This document shows positions 7,024-14,903 of a stretch of DNA of 64,000 nucleotides, piece after piece. The stretch covers positions 62,001 through 126,000 of the forward strand of contig JAJQGJ010000012.1 in the NCBI GenBank assembly GCA_021200565.1, in the 5' to 3' direction. The notes beneath the pieces are model-generated. The model was given only the letters and a program-made list of their open reading frames with translations. It did not search any database and had not been told where the DNA came from. The translations under genes were made by a program, and so were the position numbers. This DNA comes from Oscillospiraceae bacterium. GTDB taxonomy: Bacteria; Bacillota; Clostridia; Oscillospirales; Ruminococcaceae. Position 1 is the first letter of the stretch; every line of letters begins with the position of its first letter.

Positions 7024-8955
7024 TCAGAGTTTCGATTTTGTATAATCGAGCAAGCCTCCTGCAAGGATGATTTCTCTGTCACGTGCGGAGAGCTCAATCT
7101 TCAGGACAATACTCTCGCCATTGGTGAGATTTTTGAGTGTGACGGTGTCGCCGGTGGAAACGGCTTCTTTAAGACCGGTCAGGCTGAGCTTGTCACTCTG
7201 AGAAATCTTCTCATAATCGGATTCTGTCTCGAATGTCAGAGGCAGGATTCCGGCATTAATGAGATTAGCCTTGTGGATTCGGGCGAACGACTGAACAACT
7301 ACAGCCTTGATTCCTAAGTAAAGAGGAGCCAGGGCGGCATGCTCTCTTGAGGAGCCCTGACCATAGTTCGAGCCGCCGACGATGATGCTGGTGCCCAAAC
7401 TAAGTGCTCTTGCCGGGAATTCAGTGTCGACAACCTCAAAGCAGTGCTTCGAGATTTCGGGAATATTCGAGCGGAGAGGCAAAATCTTCGAGCCGGCAGG
7501 CATGATGTGGTCTGTCGTGATATTGTCGCCGACCTTGAGGGAACATTCAGCTTCGATGGAGTCGGGAAGCGGCGAGGTCTTCGGGTAGCCCTTGATATTG
7601 GGTCCACGCTTTATTTCAACTGCCGGAGCTTCTTCGGGAACTGCAGGGAGCTCAACCATGTTGTCGTTGATGACGAACTCCTCGGGCATCTTAAACTCAG
7701 GCATGTCGCCCAAGGTTCTCGGGTCTGTGAGAACACCCGTGAGAGCGGATGCTGCGGCGGTTTCGGGAGAGATGAGATAAACCTGTGCGTCCTTGGTGCC
7801 GCTTCTGCCAAGGAAGTTGCGGTTGAATGTGCGGAGCGATACTCCGGCGGAATTAGGCGACTGACCCATTCCTATGCAGGGACCGCAGGCGGATTCGAGG
7901 ATTCTTGCGCCGCAATCGATCATGTCGGAAAGATACTCGCCCTTCGAGAGCATATTCAAGACCTGCTTCGAGCCGGGAGCGATTGAAAGCGAAACGTCCG
8001 GATGGACGGTCTTGCCCTTAAGGATATATGCTACTTTCATCATATCAACAAACGATGAATTGGTGCAGGAACCGATGCAGACCTGATTTATCTTCATTCC
8101 TGCAAGCTCGCTTACCGGCTTGACGTTGTCGGGAGAGTGCGGGCAGGCTGCGAGAGGCTCAAGAGTGCTGAGGTCAATCACAAGCTCTTCGTCATAGACG
8201 GCATCAGGGTCAGCCTTAAGTTCAGTCCAGTCGGCTTCTCTGTGCTGAGCCTTCATGAATTCATAGGTCTTCTCATCAGACGGGAAGATGCTGGTGGTTG
8301 CACCGAGCTCGGCTCCCATATTCGTGATAGTTGCACGCTCAGGAACGCTGAGAGTCTTGACGCCCTCGCCGGTATATTCAATAATCTTTCCGACGCCGCC
8401 CTTGACGGTGAGGCGTCTTAAAACCTCCAGAATTACATCCTTGGCGGAAACCCAAGGGCTAAGCTTGCCTTTGAGCTCAACCTTCACCATTTTCGGATAG
8501 GTTATATAGAGCGGTCCGCCGCCCATTGCGACTGCGACATCAAGACCTCCCGCACCGATTGCGAGCATGCCCAAGCCACCACATGTGGGGGTGTGGGAAT
8601 CGGAGCCGATAAGGGTCTTACCGGGAATTCCGAAACGCTCAAGGTGAACCTGGTGGCAGATTCCGTTGCCGGGACGTGAGAAGGAAATTCCACGCTTCTT
8701 GGCGACTGAGCCGATAAACAGATGGTCATCGGCGTTCTCAAAGCCGGACTGGAGGGTGTTATGATCGACATAAGCAACGCTCTTCTCGGTTTTTACCGAC
8801 GGAATCTCCATCGCCTCAAGCTCGATATAAGCCATTGTGCCGGTGGCATCCTGAGTCAAAGTCTGGTCAATTCTGATTCCTATCTCGGAACCCTTGATAA
8901 ACTCACCGTCTACGAGGTGAGCCTTTAATATTTTTTCAGCTACGGTATAACCCAT
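7024..8955 (-). CDS. acn: Aconitate hydratase (short form)
   Basis: 643-residue [4Fe-4S] enzyme interconverting citrate and isocitrate. Cluster ligands are visible: the Cys of GSCTNSS and the two of ACGPCIGMGQSP. GSDSHTPTCGGLGMLAIGAGGLD and the C-terminal swivel-domain motif GGSNYGQGSSREHAALAPLYLG are also clear. It is about 250 residues shorter than classical AcnA and matches the compact aconitases of anaerobes related to the LeuC/LeuD fold. A homoaconitase or isopropylmalate isomerase role is less likely because icd is the next gene. The ribosome-binding site (AGGGGCG) is weak. Confidence 0.92.
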   Translation of the reverse strand: MGYTVAEKILKAHLVDGEFIKGSEIGIRIDQTLTQDATGTMAYIELEAMEIPSVKTEKSVAYVDHNTLQSGFENADDHLFIGSVAKKRGISFSRPGNGICHQVHLERFGIPGKTLIGSDSHTPTCGGLGMLAIGAGGLDVAVAMGGGPLYITYPKMVKVELKGKLSPWVSAKDVILEVLRRLTVKGGVGKIIEYTGEGVKTLSVPERATITNMGAELGATTSIFPSDEKTYEFMKAQHREADWTELKADPDAVYDEELVIDLSTLEPLAACPHSPDNVKPVSELAGMKINQVCIGSCTNSSFVDMMKVAYILKGKTVHPDVSLSIAPGSKQVLNMLSKGEYLSDMIDCGARILESACGPCIGMGQSPNSAGVSLRTFNRNFLGRSGTKDAQVYLISPETAAASALTGVLTDPRTLGDMPEFKMPEEFVINDNMVELPAVPEEAPAVEIKRGPNIKGYPKTSPLPDSIEAECSLKVGDNITTDHIMPAGSKILPLRSNIPEISKHCFEVVDTEFPARALSLGTSIIVGGSNYGQGSSREHAALAPLYLGIKAVVVQSFARIHKANLINAGILPLTFETESDYEKISQSDKLSLTGLKEAVSTGDTVTLKNLTNGESIVLKIELSARDREIILAGGLLDYTKSKL

Positions 8956-8985
8956 GCTATCGCCCCTTTATTCAGTGTTAGGTTT

Positions 8986-9014
8986 ATTTTATTGCAGTAA
9001 AAAGCCGCTGTCAA
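8986..9014 (-). promoter_or_regulatory. acn-icd promoter
   Basis: Minus strand: -35 TTGACA (9009-9014), 17-base spacer, -10 TAAAAT (8986-8991), about 31 bases before the aconitase start codon. Confidence 0.75.
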
Positions 9015-9066
9015 TACCAATGCTCAATCTTTGGATATTTTGCCGAATCAGACATCAAATATTTGC

Positions 9067-9092
9067 AAAAAAGGCGACATAAAGCCGCCTTT
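9067..9092 (-). terminator. Terminator of the toxin-antitoxin operon
   Basis: Minus-strand hairpin AAAGGCG/CGCCTTT (arms 9070-9076 and 9086-9092, 9-base loop) running into a U-run (A-run at 9067-9072 on the plus strand). Confidence 0.75.
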
Positions 9093-9127
9093 AGATGAGA
9101 TTTTGAATTTTATGGAGTGGAGAGCCG

Positions 9128-9523
9128 TCATGTTGCAAAGTACGACAGATAAAAATCAGCTACAGTCGATATGCAGGGGTCCTGTGGATAATGCCTGATA
9201 TTGCCGGTGACGAGAGTTGCATTGCAGAACTTTGCAACTTCATAAAACTTACGGTCTGACTCATCGACAAAACTGGCGTCAGGCAACGGCTTGGCTATTA
9301 CTGAGATTCCGGAAACAATCAAATCCTCTAAGAGCCAATCCACCTGATACTTGTCAAAATTAAACTTCGGTCTCGAAAGAACCGAACGATATTCCTCCAG
9401 AAGGCGGTAATCATAGCACATCCTGAACCGTCCGGACAAAGTCGCCGAAACTATAGCAGCTGGCTTGCTTCCCTGAGACCAGAGAGCTGAGACAAGAACG
9501 TTTGTATCAAGTACGATAAACAC
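9128..9523 (-). CDS. PIN-family toxin of a type II toxin-antitoxin pair
   Basis: 131-residue PIN-domain protein, predicted Mg2+-dependent endoribonuclease. The first acidic residue is D7 in VLDTNVLVSALW; further acidic positions are in LLEEYRSVLSRPKF and VDESDRKFYEVAKFCNATLVTGN, which follow the order seen in the COG1569-type PIN toxins. It begins 4 bases after the antitoxin stop codon, so the two are translationally linked, and ends at a clear terminator. The target RNA cannot be predicted. Confidence 0.85.
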   Translation of the reverse strand: MFIVLDTNVLVSALWSQGSKPAAIVSATLSGRFRMCYDYRLLEEYRSVLSRPKFNFDKYQVDWLLEDLIVSGISVIAKPLPDASFVDESDRKFYEVAKFCNATLVTGNIRHYPQDPCISTVADFYLSYFAT

Positions 9524-9527
9524 TTCC

Positions 9528-9803
9528 CTATTCTCCTCTTCTTGCCGCCTGAATTTCAGCCTCTATTTCCTCATCGGACATATATCCAGCCGATGCTGCC
9601 TGGGAGCGCATACTATTGAAAGCAATCATGGCTTTAGCCTGGCGGACAGCCTGGAGCATAAGCTCCAAATTATCCCCAGAAACATCCATCATAAGTGCAG
9701 CAGGTTTGCCATTATTGGTAATGACAACTTCATTACCTCTCGACAGATTTTCCCACATGCTCTTTGATTCTGTTCTCAAATCCCTTACAGAATAGAAGTT
9801 CAT
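9528..9803 (-). CDS. Phd/YefM-family antitoxin
   Basis: 91-residue antitoxin. The N-terminal half (MNFYSVRDLRTES, GNEVVITNNGKPAALMM) is the Phd/YefM DNA-binding fold; the C-terminal half is helical and charged (DEEIEAEIQAARRG) and would wrap the PIN toxin. Start at 9803 follows AGGAGGTG. Members of this family repress their own promoter, and two GTGT/ACAC dyads overlap and flank the promoter here. Confidence 0.85.
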   Translation of the reverse strand: MNFYSVRDLRTESKSMWENLSRGNEVVITNNGKPAALMMDVSGDNLELMLQAVRQAKAMIAFNSMRSQAASAGYMSDEEIEAEIQAARRGE

Positions 9804-9835
9804 CTACAGCACCTCCTTGATATTTCGCTACCATC

Positions 9836-9864
9836 AGTATACACTATTGTGTCCATTTTGTCAA
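9836..9864 (-). promoter_or_regulatory. Toxin-antitoxin promoter
   Basis: Minus strand: -35 TTGACA (9859-9864), 17-base spacer, -10 TATACT (9836-9841). Confidence 0.8.
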
Positions 9865-9886
9865 CCCTTTTGTGTGCAAAACACAA
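9841..9886. promoter_or_regulatory. Paired operators for toxin-antitoxin autoregulation
   Basis: Two inverted repeats share a TGTGT/ACACA core: ACAC-TATT-GTGT (9841-9852), lying in the promoter spacer, and TTGTGT-GCAAA-ACACAA (9870-9886), just upstream of the -35 box. Paired operators like these are commonly bound by antitoxin or antitoxin-toxin complexes; binding here is inferred. Confidence 0.55.
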
Positions 9887-9892
9887 GAATAA

Positions 9893-9913
9893 AAGCCGGG
9901 GCAAGCCCGGCTT
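9893..9913 (-). terminator. Terminator downstream of the YitT-family gene
   Basis: Minus-strand hairpin of 8 bp, AAGCCGGG/CCCGGCTT (9893-9900 and 9906-9913), followed by UUUUAUUC. It separates the YitT gene from the toxin-antitoxin promoter. Confidence 0.75.
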
Positions 9914-9923
9914 CTATGCTGTT

Positions 9924-10829
9924 TCACTCATCCACCGCATCCGGAACCTTTCTTCTTGACTTGAAGTATCCCACCGTGCCGGAGACTGTGGACATGGTGG
10001 CGAAGGAGCCGGGGTATTTCTCGATGATGTCCTTGAGGGAAACCATCTGATCTTTATTTACTACACAGATGAGGAGGCTGCGGTTTTCATGGGTATAGCC
10101 GCCCTTGGCTTCGAGAATCGTTGCGGAGTGACCGAGCTTGGTGATTATCTCCTCGGAGATTTCCTTCGGGGAGTTGGTGACTATCTCAAACTTGACCGCC
10201 TCACGGTTTCCACGAAGAATCTTATCGCTAAGGGTGCTCGAGAAGTAGCTGTAGACGATACAGAGGAGCACCGGCTCAATCTTATAATCATAGACAAAGT
10301 AGGAGGACAAAGCGACAACGGTATTCAGAGCGAACATAACCCATGCGAGATTATAAGCCGGGTGCTTCTTGTGGATGATGACGGCTATGAGGTCGGTGCC
10401 GCCGGAGCAGCAATTCGACATCATCGCATAGCCGAGGATTCCGCCGTTCAGGATTCCTGAAACTACAGGACCCAAAATAGTGCTTGTTCCGGTGTCGGTC
10501 TGGTAGATGAATCTTGAGAGGTCGACATAATCCGACTGCAGGACAATCAGCATTCCCGAAAAGACCGATATGTAGACAAGGGTTCTCAATGCAAACTGCT
10601 TGTCGACATAGAAGAATACTATCAAAATCAGCGGGATGTTGATGATAAGTGAGAGGTAGCCGACGTTGATTCCCAATACATACTGGATCATTGTGGCGAT
10701 ACCGTTGATTCCCGAGGGAGCGAAGCTGTTCGGGAAGATGAACAGGACATAAACGAGAGCACATGCACTTGCCAACAAGGCTATAAAGACGTAGCTCCAG
10801 ATTTTTCTCAATACTGTGACGAATGACAT
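9924..10829 (-). CDS. YitT-family membrane protein
   Basis: 301-residue integral membrane protein. Five or six hydrophobic segments occupy residues about 10-210 (for example YVFIALLASACALVYVLFIF and the Gly-rich GGILGYAMMSNCCSGGTDLIAV), followed by a soluble C-terminal DUF2179-like domain (about 215-290). This matches the YitT/DUF161 family, whose transport role is not firmly established. It starts 16 bases after plsC and is likely cotranscribed with it. Confidence 0.8.
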   Translation of the reverse strand: MSFVTVLRKIWSYVFIALLASACALVYVLFIFPNSFAPSGINGIATMIQYVLGINVGYLSLIINIPLILIVFFYVDKQFALRTLVYISVFSGMLIVLQSDYVDLSRFIYQTDTGTSTILGPVVSGILNGGILGYAMMSNCCSGGTDLIAVIIHKKHPAYNLAWVMFALNTVVALSSYFVYDYKIEPVLLCIVYSYFSSTLSDKILRGNREAVKFEIVTNSPKEISEEIITKLGHSATILEAKGGYTHENRSLLICVVNKDQMVSLKDIIEKYPGSFATMSTVSGTVGYFKSRRKVPDAVDE

Positions 10830-10845
10830 TTTTTATCTGCCTTTC

Positions 10846-12018
10846 TTATTTGCTTGCTGTATCGATTATATTGACGTATTTCACGATTCTTCGCTTGTCC
10901 GGCGGGATGAGATAAAACAGTCTCTTTTCGTAATAGAGGTTGAACCAGCCGTTTGGAGTGTAGGGTGCACCGCCGATGTCTCTGGTCTTTTTGTGAAGCT
11001 CAACCGGCTCGCCGAAGACTTTGCCGACAAGATCGAAGCTTTCCATGTCCACCCGTAGATGCGCTTCGCCTGCCTCCATGTCCATATGCCCGCGCTTGTT
11101 TACAGCGCCTATCTTTATATCGTCCTCCATGACGGTATCAAGCGGCAAAAGACCTCTCTGGAGGTAAAACCACGCATTTACAGAGCGCACCATTTCGTTA
11201 TCAAATCTATATTCGTCCGAAAGAGTTGTCTTAAATCCACAAGCCTCGCATCGGACTTCGTTTCCTTCAGCTTTAATATGGAATTCAGCTCCGCAGCTCG
11301 GGCATCTATATAGGATCGAATCAAGACCTTCTGCGGTTTTGTCGGTTTTGTATTGATGCCCTTTCATCACAAACTCATCGTCATGGAATATGGCTTTGTC
11401 AATTCTTTCCGAAATCTCTTCAACCGAGAGCTTTGCGACTTCCTGAGGAGAAAAAAGCCTTGCAGTTTCGACACTGATGTCGCCCTTGCGGTATTTTTTG
11501 CCCCACTTCGGGAAGACGAGCGCAGAGCCGTTGCCGGTTATCGTGTAGACCGGAAGACCAAGCTTCTTGACAAGCTCGGGTGTGCCTTTTGTCACTTTCT
11601 GAGAATGTGCAACTGCGTTCAGCCTGCCCTCCGGGAAGAGAACGATTATATTTCCCTCATTTTTGGCTCTTAATACGCCCCGGATGGTTCCGGTGTCGGG
11701 ACAGAACATCTTCTTTGTGACGGTGTGACCGAATGTCCTTATCACCCAGCCGATGAGCGGAGTATACATGAAGTGCTCGCTCAGAACAAACGTCGGTCGG
11801 TGCGGCAGAAGAGTCAGCCCAACTATTATATGGTCCTTGAGCGAAATGTGAGGCGCCAGTATAAGCGACGGCTCCTCGATTTCCAATATTCCGGTGCGGT
11901 CAATAGTCAGGTTGACGCCCCTGATTTTCATAATCAGTGCGGAGATGTAGAGATAGATATTATAGATTCCCCATGTGGGCTTGCCCAGCTTCTTCGATTT
12001 ATTTTTTTCTGATGCCAT
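10846..12018 (-). CDS. PlsC-type acyltransferase with C-terminal zinc ribbon
   Basis: 390-residue protein. The N-terminal 240 residues are a 1-acyl-glycerol-3-phosphate acyltransferase-like domain with the H-x4-D motif (APHISLKDH) and the FPEGR motif (VLFPEGRLNAV). A C-terminal extension carries a zinc-ribbon pair, CPSCGAEF and CEACGF, followed by about 115 residues of unknown fold. It probably acylates lysophosphatidate or a related lipid acceptor at the inner membrane face. At 390 residues it is clearly longer than ordinary PlsC (about 240). The leader contains two inverted repeats. It precedes and probably is cotranscribed with the YitT gene. Confidence 0.8.
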   Translation of the reverse strand: MASEKNKSKKLGKPTWGIYNIYLYISALIMKIRGVNLTIDRTGILEIEEPSLILAPHISLKDHIIVGLTLLPHRPTFVLSEHFMYTPLIGWVIRTFGHTVTKKMFCPDTGTIRGVLRAKNEGNIIVLFPEGRLNAVAHSQKVTKGTPELVKKLGLPVYTITGNGSALVFPKWGKKYRKGDISVETARLFSPQEVAKLSVEEISERIDKAIFHDDEFVMKGHQYKTDKTAEGLDSILYRCPSCGAEFHIKAEGNEVRCEACGFKTTLSDEYRFDNEMVRSVNAWFYLQRGLLPLDTVMEDDIKIGAVNKRGHMDMEAGEAHLRVDMESFDLVGKVFGEPVELHKKTRDIGGAPYTPNGWFNLYYEKRLFYLIPPDKRRIVKYVNIIDTASK

Positions 12019-12046
12019 ACTCTTTTCACCACCAGCAAATGTTCAG

Positions 12047-12090
12047 CAGACAACTGTCTGTGAGTGAAAGACATTTATGCAGTAAATGTC
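12047..12090 (-). promoter_or_regulatory. Two inverted repeats in the plsC leader
   Basis: CAGACA-AC-TGTCTG (12047-12060) and the perfect 8-bp hairpin GACATTTA/TAAATGTC (12070-12077 and 12083-12090) lie between the promoter and the start codon. They may be operator sites or leader structure; no regulator can be assigned. Confidence 0.45.
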
Positions 12091-12103
12091 CTCCCGGTAA
12101 ACT

Positions 12104-12132
12104 ATTGTAGCATATAATAATCAAAATAGCAA
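12104..12132 (-). promoter_or_regulatory. plsC-yitT promoter
   Basis: Minus strand: -35 TTGCTA (12127-12132), 17-base spacer, -10 TACAAT (12104-12109). Divergent from the glutamate synthase promoter. Confidence 0.6.
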
Positions 12133-12177
12133 CAGGATTTTGCACGCATTTTGGTAAAATTTAAATCAAGACAAAAC

Positions 12178-12206
12178 TTGACACTTTGAGATTAACATGC
12201 TATAAT
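12178..12206 (+). promoter_or_regulatory. Glutamate synthase cluster promoter
   Basis: Perfect consensus: TTGACA (12178-12183), 17-base spacer, TATAAT (12201-12206). The predicted transcription start, about 12213, places the first ANTAR-type hairpin at the very 5' end of the RNA. No other promoter of this quality is visible before 30.2 kb. Confidence 0.85.
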
Positions 12207-12214
12207 TTTTCGTA

Positions 12215-12280
12215 ATGAGCAAAGGCGTTCATATAGGGGATAGTATACCCTTTTGGAATTGACGTCTTTGCTTTTTTCTT
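12215..12280 (+). promoter_or_regulatory. Candidate ANTAR-responsive transcription attenuator
   Basis: P1 is a 6-bp stem ATGAGC/GTTCAT (12215-12220, 12227-12232) closing the hexaloop AAAGGC. Two bases later P2 is AGGGG / T(A)CCCT with one bulged A, closing the hexaloop ATAGTA (12240-12245). Both loops have A at position 1 and G at position 4, the hallmark of ANTAR-protein RNA targets. A competing intrinsic terminator pairs GCAAAGGCGT (12219-12228) with ACGTCTTTGC (12262-12271; 10 bp, one wobble), followed by TTTTTTCTT. Forming P1 destroys the terminator's 5' arm. An ANTAR gene lies in the same cluster at 18.6 kb. Confidence 0.7.
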
Positions 12281-12301
12281 AGTATGAAAGGAAGAGAAGT
12301 C

Positions 12302-13393
12302 ATGAAGTTGGAAGGTCAGGTACGCATACCTTCGGGCTGTGCCATATCCGCCGTTATTTCACGTGACGGCAGAAAGATGAGCGGAGACGCCATCATAAAA
12401 AGCATGATACCTATGCACGACCGCTCAAACGGTCTTGGAGGCGGTTTCGCAGCCTACGGTATTTATCCGGAATATAAGGAATTCTACGCCCTGCATATTT
12501 TCTATAACGACAATAACGTCAGGATGGAATGTGAGAATCTCCTGAAGGATGGGTTTGAGATTATCAAATCAGAGAGCATCCCGATAAGGAAAACCCCGAA
12601 AATCTCGGATGTTCCGCTTATCTGGAGATACTTCGTGGCTCCTATGTCATCGGTATTATCCCGCTTGCATGTTGACGAGAAGGAATATGTCGCAGAAACC
12701 GTTATGAAGATCAATTCCCAGATCAACGGCGCATATGTCTTCTCATCTGGAAAGAATATGGGAGTTTTCAAGGCTGTCGGCTTCCCTGAGGATGTCGGAT
12801 ACTTCTACAGACTCGACGAATATGAGGGCTACTGCTGGACAGCTCACGGAAGATACCCCACAAACACTCCCGGCTGGTGGGGCGGTGCTCACCCGTTTGC
12901 ACTTTTAGACTACACAATAGTCCATAATGGCGAGATTTCCTCATATGATGCCAACAGGCGCTATATTGAAATGTACGGCTACAAGTGCACGCTTCAGACG
13001 GATACCGAGGTTATAACCTACATCGCTGACTATCTTTTGAGGCGTCAGGGCTTGACTCTTGAAGAGACCGCTTCAGTCATTGCAGCTCCGTTCTGGTCGA
13101 CTATCGAATCGAAGCCTGAAGAAGAGCGCAAGAAGCTCAGCTATTTGAGAACCGTTTATTCAAGCTTGCTCGTCACCGGTCCTTTCTCGATTGTTTTAGG
13201 CTTTGAGGGCGGGCTGATGGCACTTAACGACAGACTCAAGCTCCGCTCGATGGTAACCGCCGAAAAGGATGATCTGGTCTTCATTGCGAGTGAGGAATCG
13301 GCTATAAGAGCAATAGCTCCGGATGCTACGAATGTCTATGCACCCGCTGGCGGCGAGCCGATTATAGTTAAGGTGAAAGAAGGGAAATACTGA
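12302..13393 (+). CDS. Glutamate synthase, glutamine amidotransferase subunit (class II)
   Basis: 363-residue amidotransferase domain encoded as a separate gene, as in archaeal-type and clostridial split glutamate synthases. It would hydrolyse glutamine and supply ammonia to the FMN subunit. The likely nucleophile is the Cys of IPSGCAISAV near residue 13, implying removal of a short N-terminal propeptide. HGRYPTN and VHNGEISSY are class II amidotransferase motifs that bind glutamine. Start at 12302 chosen because AAAGGAAG lies 9 bases upstream; an ATG six codons earlier overlaps that site. It is the first gene of the cluster, and its stop shares a base with the next start (TGATG). Confidence 0.88.
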   Translation: MKLEGQVRIPSGCAISAVISRDGRKMSGDAIIKSMIPMHDRSNGLGGGFAAYGIYPEYKEFYALHIFYNDNNVRMECENLLKDGFEIIKSESIPIRKTPKISDVPLIWRYFVAPMSSVLSRLHVDEKEYVAETVMKINSQINGAYVFSSGKNMGVFKAVGFPEDVGYFYRLDEYEGYCWTAHGRYPTNTPGWWGGAHPFALLDYTIVHNGEISSYDANRRYIEMYGYKCTLQTDTEVITYIADYLLRRQGLTLEETASVIAAPFWSTIESKPEEERKKLSYLRTVYSSLLVTGPFSIVLGFEGGLMALNDRLKLRSMVTAEKDDLVFIASEESAIRAIAPDATNVYAPAGGEPIIVKVKEGKY

Positions 13394-14898
13394 TGGCTAT
13401 AAATTTTGTAAACCCCGAATTTGAGGTTGTAAGAAATCCCAACCGCTGCATTGCGTGCCGTGTCTGCGAGCGTCAGTGCTCAAACGGCGTTCACAGCTTC
13501 GATCCGGAAACAGGAACGATGATGGCGGATGAGACAAAGTGCGTCGACTGTCAGAGATGCGTAGCACTCTGTCCGACAAGAGCTCTTAAGATTGTCAAGA
13601 ACGAATGCCAGCTCCGTGAAAATGCCAACTGGCAGCAGGACACCATCTATGAAATATACAAGCAGGCTGGAAGCGGAGGAGTTCTCCTCTCGTCCATGGG
13701 CAACCCGAAGCCTCTTCCTGTATACTGGGATAAGATTTTAATCAACGCTTCCCAGGTCACGAATCCCCCTATCGACCCGTTAAGAGAGCCGATGGAGACT
13801 AAAGTTTTTCTTGGTAAAAAGCCGACAATGCCGGAAAGAAATCCGGACGGAAGCTTGAAGACAGACCTGGCTCCGCAGCTTGAGCTCACAATGCCGGTTA
13901 TGTTCTCGGCGATGAGCTACGGCTCGATAAGCTACAACGCTCACGAAAGCCTTGCAAGAGCCGCTGAGGCGTTGGGCATCTGCTACAACACCGGTGAGGG
14001 CGGACTTCACGAGGACTTCTACAAATATGGTGCGAACACCATCGTTCAGGTTGCGTCGGGACGCTTCGGCGTTCATGAGGATTACCTCAGCGCAGGTGCC
14101 GCAATCGAGATAAAGATGGGTCAGGGCGCAAAGCCGGGCATCGGCGGACATCTTCCCGGCAAGAAGATTGTCGGAGACGTTTCGAGAACCCGAATGATTC
14201 CTGAGGGCTCAGACGCCATCTCCCCTGCTCCGCATCATGATATTTACTCTATCGAGGATCTCCGGCAGCTGGTCTACTCCCTTAAGGAAGCGACACAGTA
14301 CACAAAGCCGGTTATCGTAAAAGTAGCGGCTGTACATAACATTGCAGCTATTGCAAGCGGTATTGCACGAAGCGGTGCCGACATAATCGCAATCGACGGC
14401 TTCAGAGGCGGAACCGGTGCGGCTCCGACAAGAATCAGAGACAACGTCGGTATTCCTATCGAGCTTGCCCTTGCAGCTGTTGACCAGAGACTTCGTGACG
14501 AAGGAATAAGAAACAACGTATCCCTGGTTGTCGGCGGCAGTATCCGCTCGGCTTCGGATGTTGTAAAGGCTGTAGCCCTCGGCGCTGATGCATGCTATGT
14601 TGCGACTGCGGCGCTCTTAGCTCTCGGATGCCACCTCTGCAGAACTTGTCACACCGGCAACTGCAACTGGGGAATTGCAACCCAGAAGCCGGAACTGGTC
14701 AAGAGATTGAATCCGGACATCGGCTCACAAAGGCTCATAAACCTCATGACTGCATGGCGGCATGAAATTATGGAGCTGATGGGCGGCATGGGAATAAACT
14801 CGATTGAAGCCCTGAGAGGCAACAGACTTATGCTCAGAGGCGTTAACCTCAACGAGAAGGAATTAGAGATCTTAGGCATCTCGCATGCAGGGGAGTGA
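13393..14898 (+). CDS. Glutamate synthase, FMN-binding catalytic subunit with ferredoxin domain
   Basis: 501-residue subunit catalysing reductive amination of 2-oxoglutarate. The N-terminal 80 residues hold two 4Fe-4S motifs (CIACRVCERQC, CVDCQRCVALCP). The (beta/alpha)8 FMN domain follows, with KMGQGAKPGIGGHLPG, ASGIARSGADIIAIDG, GGTGAAPT and the cluster motif CHLCRTCHTGNCNWG. It corresponds to the central and FMN domains of GltB, with the amidotransferase and GXGXG domains supplied by separate genes on either side. Cytoplasmic. Confidence 0.93.
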   Translation: MAINFVNPEFEVVRNPNRCIACRVCERQCSNGVHSFDPETGTMMADETKCVDCQRCVALCPTRALKIVKNECQLRENANWQQDTIYEIYKQAGSGGVLLSSMGNPKPLPVYWDKILINASQVTNPPIDPLREPMETKVFLGKKPTMPERNPDGSLKTDLAPQLELTMPVMFSAMSYGSISYNAHESLARAAEALGICYNTGEGGLHEDFYKYGANTIVQVASGRFGVHEDYLSAGAAIEIKMGQGAKPGIGGHLPGKKIVGDVSRTRMIPEGSDAISPAPHHDIYSIEDLRQLVYSLKEATQYTKPVIVKVAAVHNIAAIASGIARSGADIIAIDGFRGGTGAAPTRIRDNVGIPIELALAAVDQRLRDEGIRNNVSLVVGGSIRSASDVVKAVALGADACYVATAALLALGCHLCRTCHTGNCNWGIATQKPELVKRLNPDIGSQRLINLMTAWRHEIMELMGGMGINSIEALRGNRLMLRGVNLNEKELEILGISHAGE

Positions 14899-14903
14899 CG
14901 GAT

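Noticed and set aside
9128-9803. Prophage or genomic island around the toxin-antitoxin pair
   Set aside because: No integrase, tRNA boundary or phage genes, and flanking genes are ordinary metabolic genes.
12207-12301. Glutamine or T-box riboswitch in the glutamate synthase leader
   Set aside because: No T-box motif or glnA-RNA core was found; the short hexaloop hairpins plus terminator fit ANTAR control better.
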